Program-made: the position numbers and the translations under genes
Part shown: positions 17,901-25,957 of the stretch, piece by piece
How the letters are laid out: each line of letters starts with the position of its first letter
Position numbering within the stretch: the stretch's first letter is position 1
Origin: Flavobacterium dankookense
Lineage (GTDB): Bacteria; Bacteroidota; Bacteroidia; Flavobacteriales; Flavobacteriaceae
Direction of reading: 5' to 3'
NCBI RefSeq assembly: GCF_004362665.1
Contig: NZ_SNXR01000011.1
Coordinates: 558,001-622,000, forward strand
DNA length: 64,000 nt
The notes under the pieces: model-generated
The model's input: the letters and a program-made list of their open reading frames with translations, nothing else
Databases searched by the model: none
Told to the model about the DNA's origin: nothing

Positions 17901-18069
17901 AATTAATCAAAACTCAAACTAAAATTAGTTCTATTTATTTTTATAAGTTTTAATTAAATAGAATTGAGAAATTCATTACCTCATTCAGCTGCACAAAAAT
18001 CGCTCCTAGTCCAGGTATTCCTAGCATCAATTCTTTGCTTGCTTCATTTCGTTAATTCAATTTAAAATA

Positions 18070-21000
18070 CTAGGACAATAAAGTAGCAAGCTCAATAAAT
18101 CTACAAAATGGGTTTGCTAATTTAATTTGTTCGGGTGATTTACAATCAGGTTCAAATATCCTTGGATTTCCTACCATAATAAACATTGCCTTAGCTCTTG
18201 AAACAGCTACATTCAACCTATTCGGACTATATAAAAATTCCATTCCTCGCGGAGCATCTTCAGGCGATGAGCTTGCTATACTATAAATAACTACGGGTGC
18301 TTCTTGTCCTTGGAATTTATCTACAGTACCTATCTGTATATGTGGTAATCGCTTTTGCATTTCAAAAACATTACTGTTGTAAGGTGTGATTATTTTTATA
18401 TCACTAGCAACTAAAACTTTTTTTTCGTTTTTTTCATCATACCAAAAAACATCACTCTTTGTAAGTTCTTGAACAATTTTTTCAATTGCATTAATTTCTT
18501 CTAATGACATATTGCTATTACCATCATGGGCAACAGATTTATAAAATAACCCAGAACCAATAAATTGTGTGTTTCCTTCAATTTTATGATTCTCTAATCC
18601 TTGAATGGAATGTAATCTTGATTCATAAAACATTTCAGAATCAAAAAAACAAATATCGGGATGCATTCTCCATGTACTAGCTAAAAAGATTCCTTTTTCT
18701 ACTGGAATTGTTTTCTTTCCTTCTAACAAATGTTCCAATGCAGAAACTTCAGTTCCTTCTGGATGAACTCCTTTTATGGGTTGTTTCAATTGTTGATGAT
18801 CACCTAATAAAATTATACTCTTGCTAGCATGAGATACTACTAAAGTGTCAATTAATGCAAATTGTCCAGCTTCATCAATAAATAAATAATCCAAAGAATC
18901 TTTGAGTTTTTCACTACACCACATAAAACTTGTTCCAGCTATGAGATGATATTTGTGAATTGAATCAGAAATGTCATCGACTTTTTTAGCCATAGTCCAA
19001 GGGTAATCTTCATTCTCAGTTGAAGAACCTTTGTAGATTATTCGCAAATCAAAGGATTCATCATCTGCTAATTGTTTTACTTTTTCGAGTAAATTGATAA
19101 TTACTTTATGACTAAGAGCAGTGATTCCAATACGTTTTCCTTTTTTAATCAAATCAAAAATCATATGACTTCCAGTAAAACTTTTCCCTGCTCCAGGAGG
19201 TCCTTGAATAGGCAAATAGCTAGAATCTAATTTAGTAGCCCAATCAATACTTTTTTCCAATAAAATGCCTGTATCAATAAGTGATTGTGTGAGTTGAGGC
19301 AACTTATTTAACAATAAATCACGTGTAACTTTGTAGTTAGATAATTCATTTTCAAAACCATTGGCAACAATCCATTCGGCAAAACGAATTAAATTTTCCT
19401 CTTTATCTTTGGTGCTAAATTGCTCAAACTTAATTATAGTAAATGGATGAGTATCTTTAATACTTGGACCTTTCTTTAGTTTTATTATACCTTGTAATTC
19501 ATCAATTTCAATAATATCACCAGCGCTACCACCATTCTCATTTTTTATTTGATTTCCTGGTCGAAGCTCACACTCTTGAATCGGAAATGTATAAGTATCA
19601 ATAAAACTCCTCTTATCAGGAACACTTTCACCTGTAAATTGTAAATAAGTTAAAGCTGTTTTTTCATCTAATAATTCATCAGGCTCCAAATCCAAAATTC
19701 TATAATATTCCCACCAAAATGATTTCTGTTCTCGTCTATACCAATCAAGCATATTAGCCAATATAAATCTTGCTTGTTGTTCTCTTGTACGTTCAGTTAC
19801 ATCAAGAGGAATTTCATTCATTAAAGCTTTATAAATGGGTAGTATACGTTCCAAATGTGCGGTAACAAATTCAGGTATTTCTACGTCATTAGAGATAGGT
19901 CGAGCTATCGTATTTCCATTTGATACTAAATTTTCTCTTTCTTTTTCTAACCATTGATGTAAATGTAAAGTAGAATAACAATCATCTTGATTATAAAGCT
20001 GAATTGCTTTTTTCATTTCATCTGTTATCAATTCAAATTTTTTACTTTCCAATAAAAATTCAAACTCAGCTTTGAATTTTGATAAAGTTCGTAAATCCAT
20101 TTCTCTAACAAAACCATGATACTTTTCTAAATCTTTTAAGGAGTATCTTTCAACACCTGCTCTTATGGATTGTTTTAAAACTCTATGTAAATCAACAAAA
20201 CAATTAGTTCGCAATAAAATATCGATTTCATTTTCCTTTGTGGCATATTTACCCATCATTCGCTTTAAAGCTATAGTTTCATAAGGTGCGAAATGATATA
20301 TATGTAAGGTAGGAAACTCAGTTCTTTTATCAAAAACAAAATTGATGAACTGTTCTAATGCAGCTTTTTCTTCCTCCATATCGTTAACCCATATACAATG
20401 ATATTCGTTTTGAAAAACCCAACCAAATAGATATTCTAATCCAGATGGTTCTACCAACGGATCACCTTCAAAATCTAAATATATATCTCCTTCACATGGT
20501 TCAGGTAAATTGTAAAAACCAGTATTGTCCTTGAGTTCTAAAAGTTCATAAACAGGCTTTTGTAAGGTTCTAGTCTCATTTTGAACCATTGCTTGTTCTC
20601 TTAATTTAGTAAAAGTTTCTTTTGAACCTTTGTTAGGTTTAAATGGAATTGGTAAAGGTATTTCTGACATTGCTTGTAATGTGGTTACTCCATGAAGTTT
20701 TACTTCTTTAATCTGAGAAGTACCCATTCCAGCAATAAAACTCAAATGGTCATCTTTTCTTCTAATACTATTACAATGTTCCCACCAATTACAAATATCA
20801 CAATGAGAACAAGGTTCTGGATAGGTTTCAATTGGAGTTTTTATAGCATTATCAAGTCTTTTTTTTATTAATCTTAAATAAGAAATATAGTCATTCACAC
20901 GATAAGACAACTCGCTTTCAGGTGTTTTAACATGCATGTATTCAGGCAATAAACCTTGTATTTCTTCAATTATTTCAGAATATAATGATATTTGTAAAAT

Positions 21001-21426
21001 TGTACCAGCTCTTGTTTGAGTAGATAATTTTGTGTCTATAACTTCATAAGACCAATTACCAAGTTTACTTGGTGTGGCTACTTTTATTAAAAAATCAGCC
21101 CAACCTTGCCACTTTTCATTGCTTAATCTTGCTTGATAGATATAGTCAGCACCTTGTTGCATAGCTTCAATAGTCTTTTGTCTAGCATTTTGTTCTTCAG
21201 GATCTATTTTAACAATTGAAAGACCTTTAGTTTCTAATTCAACTAAAAAAGAATTTTCAAAATCAATACCTCTTTCTCTTAAAACATCCAAAACTTTATT
21301 ATTACTAATTGGCTTCTCTTTTAAACCTTTAACAACATCATAATTAAGATTAGTTAAGTGTTTACAATGAATGTGATTAGATAAGTCTGAGGCAGAAAAA
21401 ACGATTTGATTATTTGATTTTCTCAT
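18070..21426 (-). CDS. TM0106-type RecB-like nuclease fused to SF1 helicase
   Basis: An 1118-aa protein. The N-terminal 300 residues match the TM0106/COG2251 layout: an early CKHLTNL, a nuclease-like VIDTKLS, and a Cys cluster (PCSHCDICNWWEHC, about 204-218) that may hold an iron-sulfur cluster. An RNase H-like exonuclease domain follows, with YLDFEGDP near 315. The C-terminal half is a helicase of the COG1112/AAA_12 type: Walker A GPPGAGKSF near 742, FIDEAGQF near 849, DKFQGQE and LNVAVSRAK at the end. It probably degrades and unwinds nucleic acid. It is transcribed alone, convergent with the 809-aa helicase gene. Such proteins recur in defence islands. Domain calls are good, biological target unknown. 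Confidence 0.8.
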   Translation of the reverse strand: MRKSNNQIVFSASDLSNHIHCKHLTNLNYDVVKGLKEKPISNNKVLDVLRERGIDFENSFLVELETKGLSIVKIDPEEQNARQKTIEAMQQGADYIYQARLSNEKWQGWADFLIKVATPSKLGNWSYEVIDTKLSTQTRAGTILQISLYSEIIEEIQGLLPEYMHVKTPESELSYRVNDYISYLRLIKKRLDNAIKTPIETYPEPCSHCDICNWWEHCNSIRRKDDHLSFIAGMGTSQIKEVKLHGVTTLQAMSEIPLPIPFKPNKGSKETFTKLREQAMVQNETRTLQKPVYELLELKDNTGFYNLPEPCEGDIYLDFEGDPLVEPSGLEYLFGWVFQNEYHCIWVNDMEEEKAALEQFINFVFDKRTEFPTLHIYHFAPYETIALKRMMGKYATKENEIDILLRTNCFVDLHRVLKQSIRAGVERYSLKDLEKYHGFVREMDLRTLSKFKAEFEFLLESKKFELITDEMKKAIQLYNQDDCYSTLHLHQWLEKERENLVSNGNTIARPISNDVEIPEFVTAHLERILPIYKALMNEIPLDVTERTREQQARFILANMLDWYRREQKSFWWEYYRILDLEPDELLDEKTALTYLQFTGESVPDKRSFIDTYTFPIQECELRPGNQIKNENGGSAGDIIEIDELQGIIKLKKGPSIKDTHPFTIIKFEQFSTKDKEENLIRFAEWIVANGFENELSNYKVTRDLLLNKLPQLTQSLIDTGILLEKSIDWATKLDSSYLPIQGPPGAGKSFTGSHMIFDLIKKGKRIGITALSHKVIINLLEKVKQLADDESFDLRIIYKGSSTENEDYPWTMAKKVDDISDSIHKYHLIAGTSFMWCSEKLKDSLDYLFIDEAGQFALIDTLVVSHASKSIILLGDHQQLKQPIKGVHPEGTEVSALEHLLEGKKTIPVEKGIFLASTWRMHPDICFFDSEMFYESRLHSIQGLENHKIEGNTQFIGSGLFYKSVAHDGNSNMSLEEINAIEKIVQELTKSDVFWYDEKNEKKVLVASDIKIITPYNSNVFEMQKRLPHIQIGTVDKFQGQEAPVVIYSIASSSPEDAPRGMEFLYSPNRLNVAVSRAKAMFIMVGNPRIFEPDCKSPEQIKLANPFCRFIELATLLS

Positions 21427-22325
21427 TTTTTAATTGTTAAAGAGTTTTCATAGTAAGCCATTTTTAAAATTCAATTATTTTAATTAAAAATTTTCTCTTA
21501 ATAAATCATTAAAACTCTTAATTATTGATAAATCCAAAATAAACTTTTTTAATATTAGTTTTAATTTTTATGTTAAAAATACGATAGGGATAATTACAAA
21601 AGATACTAATTTAAAAATAAAATTATTGGACAAGTAGTTTTACATGATTTTCCAAAAATAGAAAACAAGTTTTATAGTATTTTACGGTTTTCCGCATTTT
21701 GATAAAAAAAAGTATTTTTAAATTACTTAGTTAAAAACTAATATTCAACATAAATCAACAGATAATCAATAGTAGTTTGTTAGTAAAACAATACAAATCA
21801 ATAGAAAAAACTGTAAAAATGCACCGAATTTTGTATAAATAGTAGCTGCATTTATCCGTATTCAATATGCATTGACAGACATTAATATGGATATATTGGT
21901 ATGAATTTGGTGTTAATAGTTAATTTTAAACTTTGAAATTTTTATTTTTCTATTTTTTTCGAATTTATTATTGGTTTCTTTTTATTTAATTATTTCAAGA
22001 ACATGCTGTTAAATTTAAATATATTTTCACTATCAAATAACTAAAAATCATATAATTGAAGTAATTTATTTGATGTGTTAAATTAAAAAAAAAATATAGT
22101 GATTTTAAAGTATTTCTATGAATGATTTTTAGAATATTTAATGAAAAAAAACACAATTTTAAGCAAGTTTTTAAATCAGGTAATGGTTTCAATGGTGGCG
22201 GTACTTTTCGTGAAATGAAAATTATGGTTATTTTTAAAAATAAGAATAGTTATGATTATTTTATAAAATAATCATAACTCAAATATCAATAATAAATTTG
22301 TGTTTTTAAATAAATGAAATAGAAC
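21427..22325. other. AT-rich intergenic stretch, no gene seen
   Basis: About 900 bp between two - strand genes. Its few ORFs are low-complexity and unconvincing. It separates the defence locus from the recombination module. The only ordered signal seen is CGGTTTTCCG at 21685-21694, an inverted repeat CGG-N4-CCG. No tRNA or reverse transcriptase is apparent. Confidence 0.6.
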
Positions 22326-22505
22326 TTACTTTTGTTCTTCTTCCGACATCTTCTTTGAATAATATACTACTCCAGCGATCATTACCAAACCAATAAGTCC
22401 GTATATTAATAACTGATTACTCTTTTTTAAATTTAGATTTTCAGCCTGTAGGGCTTCAAAATTTTGATTTATTGGTATAATGCTAGAAATACTAATATCT
22501 TCCAT
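22326..22505 (-). CDS. Small 59-aa membrane protein
   Basis: A short gene of 59 codons plus stop. The start ATG (22503-22505) lies inside the last codons of the upstream 126-aa gene in another frame, overlapping by 14 bp, which suggests translational coupling. The product has a polar N-terminus with a short heptad-like stretch (NFEALQAENLNLKK), one hydrophobic segment (LLIYGLIGLVMIAGVVYY) and a charged tail (SKKMSEEEQK). It is probably a single-pass inner-membrane protein. No family is recognised. The overlap, codon pattern and sensible membrane topology support a real gene. Confidence 0.6.
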   Translation of the reverse strand: MEDISISSIIPINQNFEALQAENLNLKKSNQLLIYGLIGLVMIAGVVYYSKKMSEEEQK

Positions 22506-22872
22506 CAGAATTGTTTATAATGGTTACTTTTCCGTTTGTATCGTTGTCATCAAAAATGTATATGAATTCGTATAAGGCATATTTTATATAACCATCTACT
22601 TTTACAGTATTATTTGATACTCTAAAATCGACTCCTTTTCCAATTAAGAACTGTTTGTAAAACGTTTCCTTTTTTTTGTTTTTCATTAGATCTCGGAGAA
22701 TTCTATGAGTTGAGTTCATAGGTTTATCTACATAAGCTTTTTCTTGTCTTAAAGCGCCAGCTAATTTATTATTGTATTTAATCCGGTTTTGTGGAGTGGC
22801 AAAACGTTGCGTTTTTTTCTTTGGAATAAACTCTTCACCTGTTAATGGATCTTTTCTTTTTTCAGTTTCCAT
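22492..22872 (-). CDS. 126-aa basic protein of the recombination module, unrecognised
   Basis: A small Lys/Arg-rich protein. The N-terminal DPLTGEEFIPKKKTQRFATPQNRIKYNN recalls small flavobacterial proteins that start with a zinc-ribbon (Cys) motif, but all Cys are absent here. The C-terminal half is strand-rich. Its start lies 2 bp after the stop of the HTH gene and its end overlaps the 59-aa gene, so the three form one operon reading away from the RteC-like gene. It is probably DNA-binding or a mobile-element accessory protein. Function unknown. Confidence 0.55.
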   Translation of the reverse strand: METEKRKDPLTGEEFIPKKKTQRFATPQNRIKYNNKLAGALRQEKAYVDKPMNSTHRILRDLMKNKKKETFYKQFLIGKGVDFRVSNNTVKVDGYIKYALYEFIYIFDDNDTNGKVTIINNSDGRY

Positions 22873-22874
22873 AG

Positions 22875-23168
22875 CTACACCTGATTTGAGTTTAATATTT
22901 TGTCTATAACTTTAATATCATACAAAAAAATATCGCCTAATTTAGTGTAAGGCAATATTCCTGTTTCACGATATTTTATTATGGTATTATTAGAAAGTCC
23001 AAAGATTGTTTTTAAATCTTGGTTTCTGTAGTATTGTTTGCGTTCCGTTTTGCCAGAAACTTGATTTTTAATTGATGAATCAATATTCTCAAGTCTAGCA
23101 TATATTGGTTCTAAAAGCTTTTTTATACTTCCTACAGTAGGGATTACGATTTCTTCATTTGAATTCAT
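22875..23168 (-). CDS. Helix-turn-helix (MerR/excisionase-like) protein
   Basis: A 97-aa protein. The first 40 residues look like an oligomerising helix (VGSIKKLLEPIYARLENIDSSI). The rest is a winged-helix DNA-binding unit: YYRNQDLKTIFGLSNNTIIKYRETGILPYTKLGDIFLY, typical of the excisionase/MerR-type HTH proteins found beside tyrosine recombinases in Bacteroidota elements. It may control excision direction or the small operon it heads. It lies 60 bp downstream of the RteC-like gene. Confidence 0.7.
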   Translation of the reverse strand: MNSNEEIVIPTVGSIKKLLEPIYARLENIDSSIKNQVSGKTERKQYYRNQDLKTIFGLSNNTIIKYRETGILPYTKLGDIFLYDIKVIDKILNSNQV

Positions 23169-23227
23169 AGAGCTTTAATTTTAAAATTTGTTATTCAAAA
23201 TTATATACAAGCCTATTAGGTATCAAA

Positions 23228-24202
23228 TTATTTAAGGGAATTCCCTTTGGAGGTCAAATCACTATAATGGTGGAATATGTATTCTTTTTGAGCCGCAAGC
23301 TTGGAAATTAGATTATCTATAAATTTAATCTGTAATTCTTTGTGTTCCCAATTTAATTCTGAAAATTCCTTGTTAATATTTTTTATGGGTTCATGCTTTT
23401 TTGTTCTTTGGTTTTGATAGGTGAAATTTTCCTCAATGAATTTTTTAATTTGCGATTCATCATTAGTATCTTCATCATTAATTGTAATGAACCCCTCTTT
23501 AAATAAGAACCTAAAAAGTTGTGCGGTATCAACTTTACTTAGATTAACTTGACATTTTTTTGAAGGTATAATTATAGAACTTTCAGCATTCTTTTGAGAA
23601 AAATCTATTCTGTCACAATTAAAATAAAGTGTCTCAATATAGGATAAAAGAACCATCAAATACTCTTTATAAATTAGTAACGAATATATTAGTTTCTGTT
23701 CTTCAAATTCATTTTCGGTCGGTTGCTTTTTTGTAGAATAAAAAAAGATATCTCTTAAAAAATTATGATAATTTATAATTTCATCATTTTGATCGAAAAA
23801 AGTATCACTTTTATAACTCTCTTCATATAACTTTTTTACAAAGTAATTATAATCATATATTTCCTTTGTAGGATTATATAAGGAATTTGAATTTTTTCGA
23901 ATTAAAACATCTAATTGTTCTAAAAAGGATATGTCAGTAAAGTCACAATCGTACAATAAGTTGTAACTAGTTCTAATTTTATCTTTTGTTTCTCGTAAAA
24001 ATGATTTATTCTCGAGTCCATTTTTGAGATGCTCAAAGAGTAATTTTTTTATCTTTTCAACTTTGTTTTCAAAATAAGTTTCGTTAACATCGATAGTCCA
24101 TTTATTATCAAATAAATATTTATTATACTTCGAGTTGTATGCTATTCTAATTGTTAAAAAATCATCCAATTCATCTTCAAATTCTTTTAGATAAAGTTTC
24201 AT
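23228..24202 (-). CDS. RteC-like regulator of an integrative element
   Basis: A 324-aa soluble protein with an N-terminal helical domain of many charged residues and a C-terminal section (KVDTAQLFRFLFKEGFI, later IDNLISKLAAQKEY) that resembles RteC-family proteins of Bacteroidota conjugative transposons as I recall them. RteC activates excision genes in CTnDOT. The position 50 bp downstream of an integrase gene supports the call. No catalytic motif is seen. Residue-level evidence is moderate. Confidence 0.55.
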   Translation of the reverse strand: MKLYLKEFEDELDDFLTIRIAYNSKYNKYLFDNKWTIDVNETYFENKVEKIKKLLFEHLKNGLENKSFLRETKDKIRTSYNLLYDCDFTDISFLEQLDVLIRKNSNSLYNPTKEIYDYNYFVKKLYEESYKSDTFFDQNDEIINYHNFLRDIFFYSTKKQPTENEFEEQKLIYSLLIYKEYLMVLLSYIETLYFNCDRIDFSQKNAESSIIIPSKKCQVNLSKVDTAQLFRFLFKEGFITINDEDTNDESQIKKFIEENFTYQNQRTKKHEPIKNINKEFSELNWEHKELQIKFIDNLISKLAAQKEYIFHHYSDLTSKGNSLK

Positions 24203-24252
24203 AAAATATTGTCTTTAATTTTTTATAAAAATAATATAATAAAATCTGAAAA

Positions 24253-25473
24253 TCAATAATTTAACTTTTGTATCAGTTTACACATGTCATCCATTACACT
24301 AGAATCAAGGACTTTGGCATAATGTTGGGTTTGTTTAATATTAGTATGTCCCATCATGGAAGATACATTTTCAATTTTAATACCATTACCAAGAGTAACT
24401 GTTGTAGCAAAAGTATGTCTTGCAACGTACCAGGTTAATTTTTTTTCAATACCACATAAGTCAGCAATTTCTTTAAGGTAAGCATTCATTTTTTGATTGG
24501 ATATTTTAGGAATTAATCCAACTTCTGAATCTTTGTATTTATTGATAATTCTTTGAGTAGGAGGTAAGACAGGAACATTTGCTCTTATACCTGTTTTTGC
24601 TCTATCTGTTTTAATCCAAAACTCTCCATTGTTATCTTGTATCAGATTGGCTGTTGTAAGGTTACATGCATCAATTGGCGCGTATCCTGTGTAACAACTA
24701 AAGAGAAACATATTTTTTACTTTTTCCAGACGTTCTACTTGGAAGACTTTCTTTTCAATACTATTTAATTCATCGACTGTTAAAAAAGTAGCATCTTTTA
24801 TTTTTAGTTTGCCATTATAAACATTAAAAGGGTTTTTATCAATCAAATCCATTTTTATACCATAATTGCAGATTGTTTTAAAGTTTTTGAAATACTTTAC
24901 TACAGAATTATTTTTAATACCTACAACGCCTTTAAATTCACTTTCGAATTTTAGATAAGTTTCTAAATTGTAAATAAAGGCACTATTAATTTTCTCTATT
25001 TCGATATTATTGACGTTATAAGTTTTTTTAATGAAGTTTCTAATTAAATCAGCTGAGCGATTGTATTTTTGAAGTGATGCAGATGATCGTTCTCCACTTT
25101 TTACTTTTTTAGCAAATTCACTATTGTGCTTTTCAAAGACATCAAGAAGTTGTATTTTTTTTGCTTCATCGGAAATACCTAGAATTTCATTTTTAAGCAT
25201 AGCTATAGAAACTTCTTCTGTAAAATTGATTAAGTTATTATACTTTTTTTCAATATTTAATTGAAACAATTCCAAACTTTTTTTGAGAACTTTTTCTTTT
25301 TCAAGTTTTAATATAGCTCTTAACCTTTGTGTAGCATTCCACCGCTCTGCAGCAATTGATTTTCCAGTACTCATAGTTACTCTTTCTTTACCAAGAGTAA
25401 CTTTTGCAAAAATTGGGCTTTCACCCTTTAAATTGATCTTTTCAGATTTGATGTAAAAAATGATTTTTAACAT
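24253..25473 (-). CDS. Tyrosine recombinase (integrase) of element 1
   Basis: A 406-aa phage-type integrase. An arm-binding-type N-terminus (IFYIKSEKINLKGESPIFAKVTLG) is followed by a SAM-like core-binding domain and a catalytic domain with the R-H-R-H-Y set: Arg in the segment after FLFSCYTGYAPIDACNL is less obvious, then ARHTFATT, GHTNIKQTQHYAKV with the nucleophile Tyr. The usual first Arg position in TGYAPIDA looks like Ala-Pro rather than Arg, which deserves a check. It sits about 250 bp from the tRNA-Ser-derived repeat at 25729 and very probably recombines there. Three GGTGTACTA motifs lie upstream. Confidence 0.85.
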   Translation of the reverse strand: MLKIIFYIKSEKINLKGESPIFAKVTLGKERVTMSTGKSIAAERWNATQRLRAILKLEKEKVLKKSLELFQLNIEKKYNNLINFTEEVSIAMLKNEILGISDEAKKIQLLDVFEKHNSEFAKKVKSGERSSASLQKYNRSADLIRNFIKKTYNVNNIEIEKINSAFIYNLETYLKFESEFKGVVGIKNNSVVKYFKNFKTICNYGIKMDLIDKNPFNVYNGKLKIKDATFLTVDELNSIEKKVFQVERLEKVKNMFLFSCYTGYAPIDACNLTTANLIQDNNGEFWIKTDRAKTGIRANVPVLPPTQRIINKYKDSEVGLIPKISNQKMNAYLKEIADLCGIEKKLTWYVARHTFATTVTLGNGIKIENVSSMMGHTNIKQTQHYAKVLDSSVMDDMCKLIQKLNY

Positions 25474-25567
25474 AACTTTTTGGTTTTAAATTAATGTTCA
25501 CAAATTGAATTTAAAAAACCTTCAAAGCATTGAAATTGAAGCGAATTCTCTCCGTCTTTACATTTTT

Positions 25568-25617
25568 TAGTACACCCTTTTTTTCAAAATTTGATAGGTG
25601 TACTAATAGGTGTACTA
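25568..25617. repeat. GGTGTACTA repeats, probable integrase arm sites of element 1
   Basis: GGTGTACTA occurs at 25597-25605 and 25609-25617 (12 bp apart, direct) and inverted at 25568-25576. They lie between the integrase start and the presumed attachment repeat, where arm-type sites are expected. Inference from spacing and position only. Confidence 0.5.
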
Positions 25618-25662
25618 ACATTTGACTTTTTATGTGTGTTTTGACACATAGCCAAAAAAGAA

Positions 25663-25696
25663 AAAACCCTTTAAACACTGATGTTTAAAGGGTTTT
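25663..25696 (-). terminator. Strong hairpin beside the att repeat of element 1
   Basis: A 15-bp perfect stem (AAAACCCTTTAAACA at 25663-25677 with its complement at 25682-25696) with a 4-nt loop, preceded on the + strand by an A run, so a U run follows on the - strand. It lies just inside element 1, next to the tRNA 3'-end copy. A further short inverted repeat (AAGTTTC, TTTT, GAAACTT) is at 25705-25722. Before element 2 inserted it could have ended transcription of tRNA-Ser. Confidence 0.65.
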
Positions 25697-25728
25697 GAAA
25701 TTTTAAGTTTCTTTTGAAACTTCTTTCA

Positions 25729-25743
25729 GCGGAGAAAGAGGGA
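25729..25743. other. Attachment site: 15-bp copy of the tRNA-Ser 3' end
   Basis: GCGGAGAAAGAGGGA is identical to 49427-49441, which is the acceptor-stem end of the tRNA-Ser gene. The similarity stops beyond the 15 bp. It is the likely junction between elements 1 and 2, with an integrase gene on either side. Confidence 0.75.
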
Positions 25744-25881
25744 ACAAAACAACTTAATTGTTAATTAACTCTAAATAACTGAATTAGAATAAAAAACCTT
25801 GTTAAGTTAAGTATTTAAAGGGTTTTTAATAAAAAATAAAATTAATTTGTATTAGGTTGAATTAGTATAAATTCGCTTTTC

Positions 25882-25901
25882 GTCGGACAAATGTCGGACA
25901 A
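25882..25901 (+). repeat. Paired GTCGGACAA repeats at left end of element 2
   Basis: Two direct copies, 25882-25890 and 25893-25901, one helical turn (11 bp) apart. A matching pair (one degenerate) with the same spacing is at 49351-49370 near the other end. They are likely integrase arm-type sites and lie just upstream of the integrase promoter-like box. Confidence 0.6.
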
Positions 25902-25929
25902 AATATTTTTTTATAATAATTCTACTATA

Positions 25930-25937
25930 TATATTTG
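25930..25937 (+). promoter_or_regulatory. TAnnTTTG box upstream of the element 2 integrase
   Basis: TATATTTG fits the Bacteroidota -7 consensus and lies 20 bp before the integrase ATG. No good -33 TTG is seen at the usual distance; the GTCGGACAA pair overlaps that region, so integrase binding could repress its own gene. Confidence 0.4.
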
Positions 25938-25957
25938 TCGTAACTAAAATATGAAAT

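Larger units (their letters stand above)
1..25743. mobile_element. Integrated element 1 (right part), carrying a defence locus
   Basis: The right boundary is inferred from a 15-bp copy of the tRNA-Ser 3' end at 25729-25743. A tyrosine recombinase (24253-25473), an RteC-like gene and small DNA-binding-type genes sit just inside it, as is usual for Bacteroidota integrative elements. The left end is not in the window, so the size is unknown but above 25 kb. The cargo seen is a dense set of helicases, DNA methylases, a PglZ-family protein and a kinase. No relaxase or conjugation gene is visible in this part. Confidence 0.6.

Noticed and set aside
21995..22192. 65-codon frame in the AT-rich gap
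   Set aside because: Low-complexity Phe/Leu/Asn sequence with no start context or neighbour coupling; chance ORF in AT-rich DNA.
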